A DNA stretch of 64,000 bases. Origin: Hahella sp. (GTDB taxonomy: Bacteria > Pseudomonadota > Gammaproteobacteria > Pseudomonadales > Oleiphilaceae). A program made the position numbers and the translations under genes. The notes beneath the pieces are model-generated. The model was not told where the DNA came from. It worked only from the letters and a program-made list of their open reading frames with translations, and made no database searches. The stretch spans positions 62,001-126,000 of the forward strand of contig JANQMN010000034.1 of the NCBI GenBank assembly GCA_028280065.1. Direction: 5' to 3'. This document shows, in pieces, positions 28,847-38,124 of the stretch. Numbering within the stretch: position 1 is the stretch's first letter; every line of letters starts with the position of its first letter.

Positions 28847-29983
28847 ATGACCAACCTGTCCCCCACCCTGGAACTCGCCGTCGACCTGATCCAGCGCCCT
28901 TCGGTAACCCCGCATGATGCGGGGTGCCAGGATGTTTTGGCACAGCGCCTGGAATGTCTCGACTTTTCCGTAACCAGGCTACCTTTTGGTGAAGTAGAAA
29001 ACTTTTGGGCGCGGCGTGGTTCTCAAGGCCCTTTACTCGTATTCGCCGGACATACGGATGTAGTACCTACCGGCCCGGAAACTCACTGGGAAGCGCCGCC
29101 TTTTGGCGGTCTCGTGAAAGACGGCGTACTGCATGGGCGAGGCGCCGCGGATATGAAAAGCAGTCTGGCAGCCTTTATGACGGCCTGCGAGCGCTTTGTA
29201 GAAAAACATCAAAATCATAGTGGCTCGATAGGTTGGCTGATTACCAGTGACGAAGAAGGCCATGCGGTTAACGGAACCGTTAAGGTAGTCGAATATCTGG
29301 AAAGCATCGGCGAGAAGATCGACTGGTGCATCGTCGGCGAACCTTCCAGCACCCACACCGTCGGCGATGTGGTGAAGAATGGCCGCCGCGGTTCACTGGG
29401 CGCTAACTTGAAAATCAAAGGTATTCAGGGACACGTGGCATATCCGCATCTGGCCGACAATCCGATTCATAAGGCAGTTCCGGCATTGACCGCACTGGCG
29501 GCGGAGCATTGGGATGAGGGTAACGAGTTCTTCCCAGCTACGAGTTTTCAAATTTCCAATATCAATGGTGGTACGGGGGCGACCAACGTCATTCCCGGAG
29601 AACTTGATATTATGTTTAATTTCCGTTTCTCCACAGAGCTCACCTATCAACAGCTGCAAGCGCGGACCCGGCAAATTCTTCAACATCACCACTTGGATTT
29701 CGATCTCGAATGGCGCTTATTTGGACAGCCTTTCCTGACCAGCCGCGGCCCGCTTGTAGAAGCGGCCCAGTTAGCGATTAAGCAGGTGCGTAATATCGAC
29801 ACTCAACTCTCGACCAGTGGCGGCACCTCCGACGGTCGTTATATCGCACCGACCGGTGCTCAGGTACTGGAGCTGGGTCCCTGTAACGCCACGATTCATC
29901 GGGTGAATGAACAGGTGCTGGTCAGCGAAGTGGAGCACTTGACACACATTTATGAAACGATGTTGGAGCGGTTACTGCTGTAA
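28847..29983 (+). CDS. dapE: succinyl-diaminopimelate desuccinylase
   Basis: A 378-residue di-zinc M20 peptidase-family enzyme that removes succinate to give LL-diaminopimelate. Metal ligands and active-site residues are seen in [11 protein letters not shown] (His, Asp), [10 protein letters not shown] (bridging Asp), TSDEEGHA (catalytic and metal Glu), WCIVGEPSS and the last His in [10 protein letters not shown]. It completes the dapC-dapD-dapE group. There is no dapB, dapA, dapF or lysA here, so the rest of the pathway is encoded elsewhere. Confidence 0.97.
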   Translation: MTNLSPTLELAVDLIQRPSVTPHDAGCQDVLAQRLECLDFSVTRLPFGEVENFWARRGSQGPLLVFAGHTDVVPTGPETHWEAPPFGGLVKDGVLHGRGAADMKSSLAAFMTACERFVEKHQNHSGSIGWLITSDEEGHAVNGTVKVVEYLESIGEKIDWCIVGEPSSTHTVGDVVKNGRRGSLGANLKIKGIQGHVAYPHLADNPIHKAVPALTALAAEHWDEGNEFFPATSFQISNINGGTGATNVIPGELDIMFNFRFSTELTYQQLQARTRQILQHHHLDFDLEWRLFGQPFLTSRGPLVEAAQLAIKQVRNIDTQLSTSGGTSDGRYIAPTGAQVLELGPCNATIHRVNEQVLVSEVEHLTHIYETMLERLLL

Positions 29984-30014
29984 CCAGGTTTCATCATCAA
30001 TTGTTGAACAGACT

Positions 30015-30311
30015 ATGCGACAGCTTAAGCGCCTGAGAAACCGGATTTTAAACGCCTGTTTGCGTCGCGGGTTGGATCAACAATTCGCCTTCCAGAGCTT
30101 TGTTACCAGCGGCGTTACCGCTTTGTCCGGAATCGGGATTCTACTGCTGCTGTCCAATATACCCAGCCTGACTATACAATTGGAAATACTCTCCCTGCTT
30201 GCCATGCTACTGGTGGCAGGCGGAATCCTTGGGGCATCGTTAAGCTACCTGCTACTATTGTTGCTACGCTTAAGCTACCCGGCTAACACATCTGAAAAAC
30301 AGTCGCCATGA
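30015..30311 (+). CDS. small two-helix membrane protein
   Basis: A 98-residue hypothetical protein. After a very basic N-terminus (MRQLKRLRNRILNACLRRG) come two hydrophobic segments at about residues 33-50 and 57-85, so it is probably an inner-membrane hairpin. I chose ATG 30015 because earlier in-frame starts lie within dapE. Its stop overlaps the next gene by four bases (ATGA), so both are probably an operon with dapE. I recognise no family. Confidence 0.6.
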   Translation: MRQLKRLRNRILNACLRRGLDQQFAFQSFVTSGVTALSGIGILLLLSNIPSLTIQLEILSLLAMLLVAGGILGASLSYLLLLLLRLSYPANTSEKQSP

Positions 30312-30703
30312 CCGAACAATCTGCCTTTCCCGATATAGAAATCTACCTCTACAAGACCACAACCGCACAAATTCTCGATTGGCTATCCGACCGGTTCGGC
30401 GTCTTGGAAAAACCTGAATCAGCAGGAACCGTCGTTAGAACCAATGCCATGTTTCAGGGCATTTCAATTCCAATAAGGATTACACCGCATGCCGCAGGAA
30501 AGAACTTTACCTGTGTCACACTGGAAAGCGCTGAGACGCCTTGGTCAACGGATCTCGACTGCGCCCGCGCGGCACAGCAATTCCTCCGCGCGGAAGTGCG
30601 ATGCTCCGCCAGCGGCTGGACGGAACAAGAGGGCGAGCATTCAGCTAACCGATGGTGGAAGCTCACCAGCGAGGGCGAGCGCAAGATTACCTGGGATAAC
30701 TAG
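30308..30703 (+). CDS. conserved-looking hypothetical protein
   Basis: A 131-residue soluble protein of unknown function, translationally coupled to the small membrane protein before it. It contains a central strand-rich stretch with SIPIRITPHAAGKNFTCVTLES and a Trp-rich C-terminus ending in WWKLTSEGERKITWDN. The codon pattern is uniform and core-like. A similar small gene follows dapE in some Pseudomonas-type genomes as I recall, but I assign no role. Confidence 0.65.
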   Translation: MTEQSAFPDIEIYLYKTTTAQILDWLSDRFGVLEKPESAGTVVRTNAMFQGISIPIRITPHAAGKNFTCVTLESAETPWSTDLDCARAAQQFLRAEVRCSASGWTEQEGEHSANRWWKLTSEGERKITWDN

Positions 30704-30711
30704 CATACCTA

Positions 30712-32394
30712 TCAAGCAAAAAGGTCGGCTATAGTCGAATAGGCGGCATTGACTGTCTCATCCTCGGCAGTAACACCGACCAGAACCAGTTCCGCCTCAG
30801 CCGTTTTCGCCACATCCCAACTTTGTTCGGCAAGCTCATACTGCTTCGCATAGTTCCAAGCGACCTGCGCCTTGTTTTGAATGAAGCTTCGATCCAGCGT
30901 TCCGGGGCTATCCAGTGCGCCATCAATCACCGTCTTGATGATTCCGCCCAATGGACTGCCCGCTGCCAATAAGCTCTGGGCATCGTTCAGCCAATAGTCA
31001 AGACCGGCCTGTTCGGGATCACGATCAAAAAGATTCTGATAAATACTGGTAATGAAAGCGGTCAGTCCGGCTGTGTCCAGGTCACCGGAGTTTATACCGG
31101 GATACATCGCTTCTGCTTCCGGGGATAAGGCAAAAGAATTGATCTGGTTGCTTAGCGCCTCAAAGTAGCTGGTGCCGGCTTCTAGTGCAGCGAGCATCTG
31201 GTTGGTCCAGAAAGTTAATCCTTCCGTGTCAGCTCCTCGACCAAAATAGGCAACGTAAATCTTGGCGACATCGTCTTCTATCAACAAAGTATTCGCCTGG
31301 TAACTACCGTCTGGAAACGCGATTTCTTCGACATTCAACAGCAAATCGCTATTTGCGATGCTGATCGTGTCATTGTCCTGCACTTTCACCTGCGCACTCG
31401 CCTGCAGATAACCGTCGTATGTCACAGTGTCCACGCCGCTGCCGCCATCAATCTGGTTACTGCCTTTACCACCGACTATCGTGTCGTTTCCACCCCCGGC
31501 GAGTACCACATCGTTACCTAACCCGGGATCAATAATGTCATCTCCATCGCCGGTATCGAAGGTTTCGAAATTGTCGGTACCGGAGATATTGTCCGCCCCT
31601 TCGGTGCCGTAAGTTACCCCGCTTATACCGGACCCCGTTAACTGGGTTCCCTGTAGGTTGGCAAGAAACAGTCCGCTGTCATAATTTTGATCGCCAGTGT
31701 CCGCAATGGCGATACGCAATGTATTTACGCCTGGTTGCGTGGTGCCAAATATCGTGAGGGTATTGGAAAGTCCATCGTATTCTATGGGTATGGAGCCGTC
31801 GGTATTATCCTGAAAGTTGCCAACGTCAAGGTTCGTTCCTATAACACTGAGTGGCTGGCTGGCATCGTTGTTGAATAGCGCAATGTTATTACCGTTTAAA
31901 AAAACCGCTGCGACATCGACATAACTGCTGTCGCTAAATTCCGGGTATTCGTCCGATCCGAAAACCAAGTCGAATCGAATGCCGTGAATAAACGGATCGG
32001 TAACTGTAAAGTCGAACTCTAAAATGTTGATGTCCTGTAGCTCACCGCTATCGGGAAAGGCTGCTGTGGCTACCTCCGAAAGGTCCGGCGCGGAGGGCTC
32101 AGCATCGTAGGTAAGGAATGCCCCGTAACCCGACTGCGTATTAGTATCGTTAGGCGCCGCGTTGCCGGAAGTTAGTAGAATACCACTGCCGATATTGATC
32201 TCCGGTTTACCGCCATCGTACAACGAGATGGAAGTTCCATCCCCTGAAGTGCCAAAAAAATCGATAAACGAGCCATAGACGACGTCGATGCTGTTGAAGT
32301 CAATACTAAGACCTGTATTGCTTGTATAGAAGGCATTTACCAGACTGGCATGCTCTTGGGTGGTGGTGCCGGTATAAAACGTATAGTTATCCAT
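30712..32394 (-). CDS. choice-of-anchor L / RTX / DUF4214 secreted protein
   Basis: A 560-residue acidic protein without an N-terminal signal peptide. Residues 1-255 resemble the choice-of-anchor L type of extracellular domain (LTSGNAAPNDTN; FVFGSDEYPEFSDSSYVDVAAV). Residues ~260-320 carry RTX calcium-binding nonapeptides (GDGDDIIDPGLGNDVVLAGG, GGNDTIVGG). Residues ~370-560 form a DUF4214-type helical domain (DVAKIYVAYFGRGADTEGLTFW; FDRDPEQAGLDYW). The protein ends DLFA, the acidic-plus-hydrophobic ending typical of type I secretion substrates. It is therefore likely exported by a type I system, but no exporter genes are nearby. It has a strong ribosome binding site (AAGGGGG). Possible roles are adhesion or surface layer function; none is proven. 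Confidence 0.82.
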   Translation of the reverse strand: MDNYTFYTGTTTQEHASLVNAFYTSNTGLSIDFNSIDVVYGSFIDFFGTSGDGTSISLYDGGKPEINIGSGILLTSGNAAPNDTNTQSGYGAFLTYDAEPSAPDLSEVATAAFPDSGELQDINILEFDFTVTDPFIHGIRFDLVFGSDEYPEFSDSSYVDVAAVFLNGNNIALFNNDASQPLSVIGTNLDVGNFQDNTDGSIPIEYDGLSNTLTIFGTTQPGVNTLRIAIADTGDQNYDSGLFLANLQGTQLTGSGISGVTYGTEGADNISGTDNFETFDTGDGDDIIDPGLGNDVVLAGGGNDTIVGGKGSNQIDGGSGVDTVTYDGYLQASAQVKVQDNDTISIANSDLLLNVEEIAFPDGSYQANTLLIEDDVAKIYVAYFGRGADTEGLTFWTNQMLAALEAGTSYFEALSNQINSFALSPEAEAMYPGINSGDLDTAGLTAFITSIYQNLFDRDPEQAGLDYWLNDAQSLLAAGSPLGGIIKTVIDGALDSPGTLDRSFIQNKAQVAWNYAKQYELAEQSWDVAKTAEAELVLVGVTAEDETVNAAYSTIADLFA

Positions 32395-32573
32395 TCGTAT
32401 CCCCCTTTAGTATCCCTGAATAGCTTTGTCGTAGCCGTAATTAGAAGTGAAATTACGGCTTCGTACTAACGAAACTATAAAGCGCTCGCCGACTACACTC
32501 AAGAATCAACCGTAAAATTTAGCTAACAGGAAATCAGCTTTTATCGCTGCCGGGAAGGCGTACACAGACGAAT
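32395..32573. repeat. leader region with a perfect 10-bp inverted repeat
   Basis: The gap between the RTX gene and the formaldehyde operon contains AGCCGTAATT, an eight-base spacer and AATTACGGCT at 32433-32460. No T-run follows on either strand. It may be a processed 3' end for the adhC-fghA operon transcript or an operator for the RTX gene. Confidence 0.5.
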
Positions 32574-33437
32574 TCAGATAAAGGGATGCAAGCCATTCTC
32601 ACTGACTCTGCCACTGATCAGATGGTGCGAAATCAATTCAAAGTACTGATTTTTTACTTGAATTAGCGGGTGATCCGGCGCAGTCAATTCTTTACTATCC
32701 ATCTCTTCTAACTGCAGCGACTCGAGTGCAACGGTGCTATCTTTCAAACTATCGGCAAGCACCCAAAACGGAACACCCAAGTCTTTCGCAACTAGAGCCA
32801 GCGGGTAAGTACCGACTTTGTTGACAAAATATCCATAACGCAACCAGGTGTCACAACCACTCAAGACAAGATCCGCCTGCCTGGCAAAGATCCCCATTTG
32901 CGCCTCCGTGATCAAAGTGACTGGAATGTTTCGTTCTGCCAGAAACGTCGCCGTGGCGAAGCCTTCGTTACCGGGAACTCCCGCGATAATAACAGGATGA
33001 AACTCAGTGCCTTCATACCAGGATTTTACGAAGGTTTCCAGCACTGCGGAACTTCTGCTTAACGTCATCACGCGACTATTTCCGGCAATTAATTTGGCGG
33101 CATGTTCGGCAACTTTGACATTGGCAGAGATAAAACGCTGCAGAAGCAATGCCGTTTTCCGTTCGGCATCCGAGATAAATCCTGTTTCAGGGACGCTTTC
33201 CAGGTTCTTCTCTAATCCGCTGAATAAGTTTTCCATGACATGCATACTGGGTCTGGCAGATTTGAGTTGTATGATGAACGCAAGCCATTCCTGTTTCGTC
33301 ACATTCTGCAAATCCGCTGATCGCAACCGGCCGATAAGTCCTTCGAGAGCGAATTTGCATAACTCATTGGCTCCCTGCTTCCGGTCAAGGAGAATCTGCT
33401 GATATAGGGCACAAAGAGAGGGATGTGTAAGATCCAT
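32574..33437 (-). CDS. eIF-2B/MtnA-family protein in the formaldehyde operon
   Basis: A 287-residue protein of the superfamily that includes eukaryotic eIF-2B alpha/beta/delta, methylthioribose-1-phosphate isomerase and ribose-1,5-bisphosphate isomerase. An N-terminal helical part (to about residue 110) leads to a Rossmann-like domain with VMTLSRSSAVLETF (residues 123-136) and LSGCDTWLRYGYFVNKVGTY (about 192-211, core Asp at 196). The family's catalytic Asp is kept. The Cys found in the first motif of the sugar-phosphate isomerases is replaced by SRS, so isomerase activity is doubtful. It is 27 bases after fghA on the same strand, so probably co-transcribed with adhC-fghA. A sugar-phosphate binding or regulatory role is a guess. 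Confidence 0.78.
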   Translation of the reverse strand: MDLTHPSLCALYQQILLDRKQGANELCKFALEGLIGRLRSADLQNVTKQEWLAFIIQLKSARPSMHVMENLFSGLEKNLESVPETGFISDAERKTALLLQRFISANVKVAEHAAKLIAGNSRVMTLSRSSAVLETFVKSWYEGTEFHPVIIAGVPGNEGFATATFLAERNIPVTLITEAQMGIFARQADLVLSGCDTWLRYGYFVNKVGTYPLALVAKDLGVPFWVLADSLKDSTVALESLQLEEMDSKELTAPDHPLIQVKNQYFELISHHLISGRVSENGLHPFI

Positions 33438-33464
33438 TAGGTGTTTAAAAATACTGGTTGGAAC

Positions 33465-34346
33465 TTAATTATTGATGTGCCGGTTAAGCTTTTTATGATG
33501 GTATCGCAAGTGTTTATTGATAAAGGTACTGATAAAGAAATAACTGTGATCGTAACCGTTATGCATGCAGACCTCCAAGTCGATCCCGGTACCCACGCAA
33601 ACTTTTTCCAGGCGCTCCGGTTGCAATTGTGTAGAGAGAAAATCGTCATCAGATCCTTGATCAACCAGTATGCTTGACACTCGCGCACCAGAACCAATTA
33701 ACTCGCATGTATCGTAGTCTTCCCAGGCGGCAGTATCATCGCCCAAATAGCCTTGAAACGCCTTGATACCCCAGGGACAGGTCATCGGCGCACAAATTGG
33801 CGAAAAGGCAGAGACGGAACGGAATTTTGCCGGATTTTTAAGGGCAATGGTTAGCGCGCCGTGTCCTCCCATGGAGTGCCCAAAGATTCCTACGCGATCC
33901 GGATCGATAGGAAACCTGGATAACGCCAGTTCATACAGCTCTGAAGAAACGTAGGAATACATCTGATAATTTGTCGACCAGGGGGCAGCTGTCGCATCCA
34001 CGTAAAAACCGGCGCCCTCGCCAAAATCATAGGCGATAGAATCACCCGGCAATCCCAGTCCGCGTGGACTGGTATCAGGCGCAATCAAGATAAATCCGAA
34101 TTCATTGGCCATGGCTTCGGCATGGGCTTTTTGTACAAAATTCTGATCCGAGCAGGTCAATCCGGACAGCCAGAACAGCGCCGGATAGTTAAGGATATTT
34201 TCGTCCAGTGCCGGCAGAAAAACCGAAAAGGTCATTTGCGATTTACATGCATAGGAGTCGTGTCGAAGTCGTTTCCAATAACCGCCGTGACATTTATTCT
34301 GCTGTAAAATTTCGAAGGTCAAATCGGTTGCCTCTAGCTCTATCAA
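33465..34346 (-). CDS. fghA: S-formylglutathione hydrolase
   Basis: A 293-residue serine hydrolase of the esterase D family that splits S-formylglutathione into formate and glutathione, the second step of glutathione-dependent formaldehyde removal. The nucleophile elbow is GHSMGG with S158. The charge-relay residues fit D234 (DQGSDDDFL) and H267 (GYDHSYFF). The N-terminal CHGGYWKRLRHDS is family-typical. It lies six bases after adhC, so the two form an operon. The product is full length. Confidence 0.95.
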   Translation of the reverse strand: MIELEATDLTFEILQQNKCHGGYWKRLRHDSYACKSQMTFSVFLPALDENILNYPALFWLSGLTCSDQNFVQKAHAEAMANEFGFILIAPDTSPRGLGLPGDSIAYDFGEGAGFYVDATAAPWSTNYQMYSYVSSELYELALSRFPIDPDRVGIFGHSMGGHGALTIALKNPAKFRSVSAFSPICAPMTCPWGIKAFQGYLGDDTAAWEDYDTCELIGSGARVSSILVDQGSDDDFLSTQLQPERLEKVCVGTGIDLEVCMHNGYDHSYFFISTFINKHLRYHHKKLNRHINN

Positions 34347-34352
34347 ATGCCG

Positions 34353-35576
<1,224 letters not shown>

Positions 35577-35710
35577 TTAGAAACACTGCCCTACTCAATG
35601 CTCAGATCGAACGGTCCGTTGTGCGAGCCTGAAGACAAAAAACAAACAGATCATAAATCAGACAAAGTAAGTAATAAAACCAATACAAAATAAAACTGGA
35701 TCGAAGTGTT

Positions 35711-35748
35711 TTGACTAATACCTTGGTATTAATAGGTAAATTTACCTA
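35711..35748 (+). promoter_or_regulatory. two adjacent palindromic operator candidates with a -35-like box
   Basis: TAATACC-TT-GGTATTA (35716-35731) is a 7-2-7 inverted repeat. It is followed after one base by TAGGTAAATTTACCTA (35733-35748), a perfect 16-base palindrome. A TTGACT element (35711-35716) touches the first. Such a layout is typical of transcription-factor binding over a promoter. Which gene it controls, the micro-ORFs to the right or adhC to the left, cannot be told. Confidence 0.55.
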
Positions 35749-35804
35749 AAGAAATTTGCCAGCTAGGTGACTATAGTTAACCCTGACCACTCGGAGGAAA
35801 GATC

Positions 35805-35852
35805 ATGGAAAACCAATTTGACGAAGACGTTGTTGTGCCAAGCAACAATTAA
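35805..35852 (+). CDS. candidate 15-residue peptide ORF
   Basis: ATG 35805 is preceded by GGAGGAAAG at ideal spacing and encodes an acidic 15-residue peptide, MENQFDEDVVVPSNN, before TAA. The ribosome binding site is stronger than that of most genes in the window. No known leader peptide, PqqA-type precursor or toxin matches to my eye. A leader peptide or a chance frame are both possible. Confidence 0.3.
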   Translation: MENQFDEDVVVPSNN

Positions 35853-35853
35853 A

Positions 35854-35904
35854 ATGAAATTCTTGGCTGATTCGATCAATGCAGGAAGCCAGCTGGGCTA
35901 TTAA
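35854..35904 (+). CDS. candidate 16-residue peptide ORF
   Basis: It starts one base after the previous micro-ORF's stop and encodes MKFLADSINAGSQLGY, possibly by translational coupling. It has no Shine-Dalgarno of its own and no recognised family. It is listed only because of its tight linkage to the preceding ORF. Confidence 0.15.
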   Translation: MKFLADSINAGSQLGY

Positions 35905-36013
35905 GCCGGCGTGTTGCATGGCATCTGAGAATAGCAGCAACAACCATGAGGTGAACAACCTGCTGTTTTTTTAGCAAGCGGTTTTTCCTCATTGATAGAA
36001 AAAGATTTATACC

Positions 36014-36032
36014 CGGCTTTCTGCAAAAGCCG
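36014..36032 (-). terminator. hairpin downstream of rsmJ
   Basis: CGGCTTT and AAAGCCG form a perfect stem with a five-base loop, about 30 bases after the rsmJ stop. On the minus strand it is followed, after a few bases, by TTTTT. A moderate intrinsic terminator candidate. Confidence 0.5.
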
Positions 36033-36063
36033 TTTAATCAATAAGGCTAATTCAGCGACTGTT

Positions 36064-36852
36064 TCACAGCGACTGCTTAGCATAGACATCAAAACGACTA
36101 CTCTTCCCCACCACCTGAAAAGTAGGTTTAAGGCCTGCCAAATAGGGTGATATTCTAGGTCGCTTAACCACGACCCGCTTTGCGTCCGCGTGTAATGCCG
36201 AGACCAGCAAATCATCCCCTGCTTCATCAAATCCCACAATATCGTGAAATACCTGCATCTGCTTTTTCACCAGACTGGTTTTGGAACGCGTAGGAAACAT
36301 AGGGTCCAAATACACGACATCGCAAGCGTCAGCAAAATACGCGGTTTCAGGCTGGAATTGCATTCGGGATACGATCTTTCTCAGGCCATGATCATCGCTC
36401 ATGGAAGCACGCGCCATTCCATCCTGCAATAAACAGGCAATGATAGGGTTACGTTCGAACAGGGTAACGGAACAGCCTAAACTGGCGAGCACGAAGCTAT
36501 CTCCACCTAGACCTGCAGTGGCATCCATTACTGAAAGACTTTTTATGCCCGGTTTCAGTCCTACGGCTTTGGCAATCTGCTGCCCTCGCCCGCCGCCATA
36601 TTTACGCCGATGAGCGCTTGGGCCGGTCTGCCATTCGACAAATACCGGGCCGGGGCCTTGAGTACGATGCGAGACTAACTCGATGCGTTCTGTTCCGAAG
36701 AAAAGGAGGTAGTAATTTGATTCAGTCGGCTCTGGGATCTGGTCTTTTGGCAAATAAGCGTAGTTATTGACCAAAGCAAATTCTTTCGCCCGATCTGCAA
36801 CATTGGGATCCGCAGTGATAAAAAGGGGGGTGTTAGTGCGATTTGCGGACAA
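36064..36852 (-). CDS. rsmJ: 16S rRNA (guanine1516-N2)-methyltransferase RsmJ
   Basis: A 262-residue SAM-dependent enzyme that methylates G1516 of 16S rRNA. It shows AHRRKYGGGRGQQIAKAVG, the SAM loop VMDATAGLGGDSFVLASLG, FERNP, and the YLDPMFPTR motif with the following KKQMQVFHDIVG, all diagnostic of RsmJ. The start is TTG at 36852 without a strong ribosome binding site; no better start lies nearby. It is full length. Confidence 0.95.
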   Translation of the reverse strand: MSANRTNTPLFITADPNVADRAKEFALVNNYAYLPKDQIPEPTESNYYLLFFGTERIELVSHRTQGPGPVFVEWQTGPSAHRRKYGGGRGQQIAKAVGLKPGIKSLSVMDATAGLGGDSFVLASLGCSVTLFERNPIIACLLQDGMARASMSDDHGLRKIVSRMQFQPETAYFADACDVVYLDPMFPTRSKTSLVKKQMQVFHDIVGFDEAGDDLLVSALHADAKRVVVKRPRISPYLAGLKPTFQVVGKSSRFDVYAKQSL

Positions 36853-36866
36853 GAATCAACCAATAG

Positions 36867-37190
36867 CTAAACAAAAATATCAACGCCGACGAGTTCCGAT
36901 TCATCCCTGGATCCGGCTTGATTTGCCTGATATAAGTTGAGTGCCTGCTGGCTTTCCAGGGGTAATTCACTTTGCTCACGCTGTCTCTGTAGCCGCCCTT
37001 CATCCGAGGCTTGCAAGGCTTCGATGCGCCGTTGAAACGCATCAGGGTCTTGTGGTTCGGACCGTACGTCACCCTGCGGACTCAATCGTTCCCGTTGCTC
37101 AGTTTCTCTGCGCTGCTGATCCTGCAGGTCAAGAGTGTCCCGTTGTGTAATCGGCGCGGGAAGAAATGTGTTACCTATACCAGAAATCAT
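36867..37190 (-). CDS. hypothetical charged protein
   Basis: A 107-residue protein with a short N-terminus (MISGIGNTFLPAPITQRDTL) and a long Gln/Arg/Glu-rich middle (RRETEQRERLSPQGDV, RRIEALQASDEGRLQRQREQ) predicted as helix or disordered. It ends in a more hydrophobic ELVGVDIFV. There is no signal peptide, cysteine or catalytic motif. It lies between uppP and rsmJ on the same strand. I do not recognise a family. Confidence 0.6.
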   Translation of the reverse strand: MISGIGNTFLPAPITQRDTLDLQDQQRRETEQRERLSPQGDVRSEPQDPDAFQRRIEALQASDEGRLQRQREQSELPLESQQALNLYQANQAGSRDESELVGVDIFV

Positions 37191-37241
37191 TGCAATACCG
37201 CCAAATCCAACTAACGCGCTTTTGCCTGAATTATAGACAAC

Positions 37242-38048
37242 TTAACCCGAAGTCGCGAAGATCCAAACCAAAAGACCAAATCCTAGAATCAGTCGATAAA
37301 TGACGAAAGGTAAAAAACCGACTTTTTCCAGAAACCTCAAGAACAAGTGAATACATGTATAGGCGCTGATACCGGAAAGAATGGCAGCGACGACGATAAT
37401 TTGCCACTGGTCCGCCGTGCCTGTTTCGGCCAACTTCAATCCTTCCAGCAATCCTGCTGCCGCTATCAGTGGGATCGACAGCAAAAAAGAAAACCTCGCC
37501 GCAGCATCCCGACTCAGGTTCAAAAACAGTCCGGCAGTCATGGTAATTCCCGACCTGGAAGTTCCCGGTATCAATGCCAACGCCTGCGCCGCGCCAATCA
37601 CGATAACATCCCGCCAATTCAGGTTCTGCAATGTTCTTCGACCTTTGCAGCGGTCGGCCAATCCTAATAAGACGCCGAATCCGATAGTCGCCAAAGCAAT
37701 GACCAGCGCTGAACGCAGATACTGTTCTATTATCTCTTCACCCGCCAACCCGGCGATACCTGCGGGGAAAGTACCCAAAATCACAAACCAGGCTAGCTTG
37801 GCCTCCTGATTGAGTCCTTTTCCGAACAGATGGCCAAACCACCCGTTACCAAGCTTTACCAGGTCATGCCGAAAGTAGAGCACTACCGCCAACAAAGTTC
37901 CAACATGTACGGCCACATCAAATGCCAGTCCCTGATCCTGCCAACCCAGCACCTGCGAAGGAAGCAACAAGTGTGCTGAACTTGAAATCGGCAGAAACTC
38001 CGTCAACCCTTGAATGATGGCAAGCACAGCGACTTCAAACCATGTCAT
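37242..38048 (-). CDS. uppP: undecaprenyl-diphosphatase UppP/BacA
   Basis: A 268-residue integral-membrane phosphatase that recycles the C55 carrier to undecaprenyl phosphate; overexpression gives bacitracin resistance in the family. The (E/Q)GxxEF-type motif is IQGLTEFLPISSSAHLLLP near residues 13-31, and PGTSRSGITM near residues 170-180 forms the rest of the active site. The remainder consists of hydrophobic helices. It complements UppS, encoded at 18138-18932. Confidence 0.97.
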   Translation of the reverse strand: MTWFEVAVLAIIQGLTEFLPISSSAHLLLPSQVLGWQDQGLAFDVAVHVGTLLAVVLYFRHDLVKLGNGWFGHLFGKGLNQEAKLAWFVILGTFPAGIAGLAGEEIIEQYLRSALVIALATIGFGVLLGLADRCKGRRTLQNLNWRDVIVIGAAQALALIPGTSRSGITMTAGLFLNLSRDAAARFSFLLSIPLIAAAGLLEGLKLAETGTADQWQIIVVAAILSGISAYTCIHLFLRFLEKVGFLPFVIYRLILGFGLLVWIFATSG

Positions 38049-38124
38049 CCACTTTTCCCTTTACATTACGTTACGCTTCTGCCGAACAAGAAAACAGACG
38101 GTGAAGGTTAAAATGTGTAAAAAA

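Noticed and set aside
35805-35904. PQQ precursor (PqqA) interpretation of the micro-ORFs
   Set aside because: PqqA has a conserved Glu-x-x-x-Tyr core and about 22 or more residues. Neither peptide shows it and no pqq genes are near.
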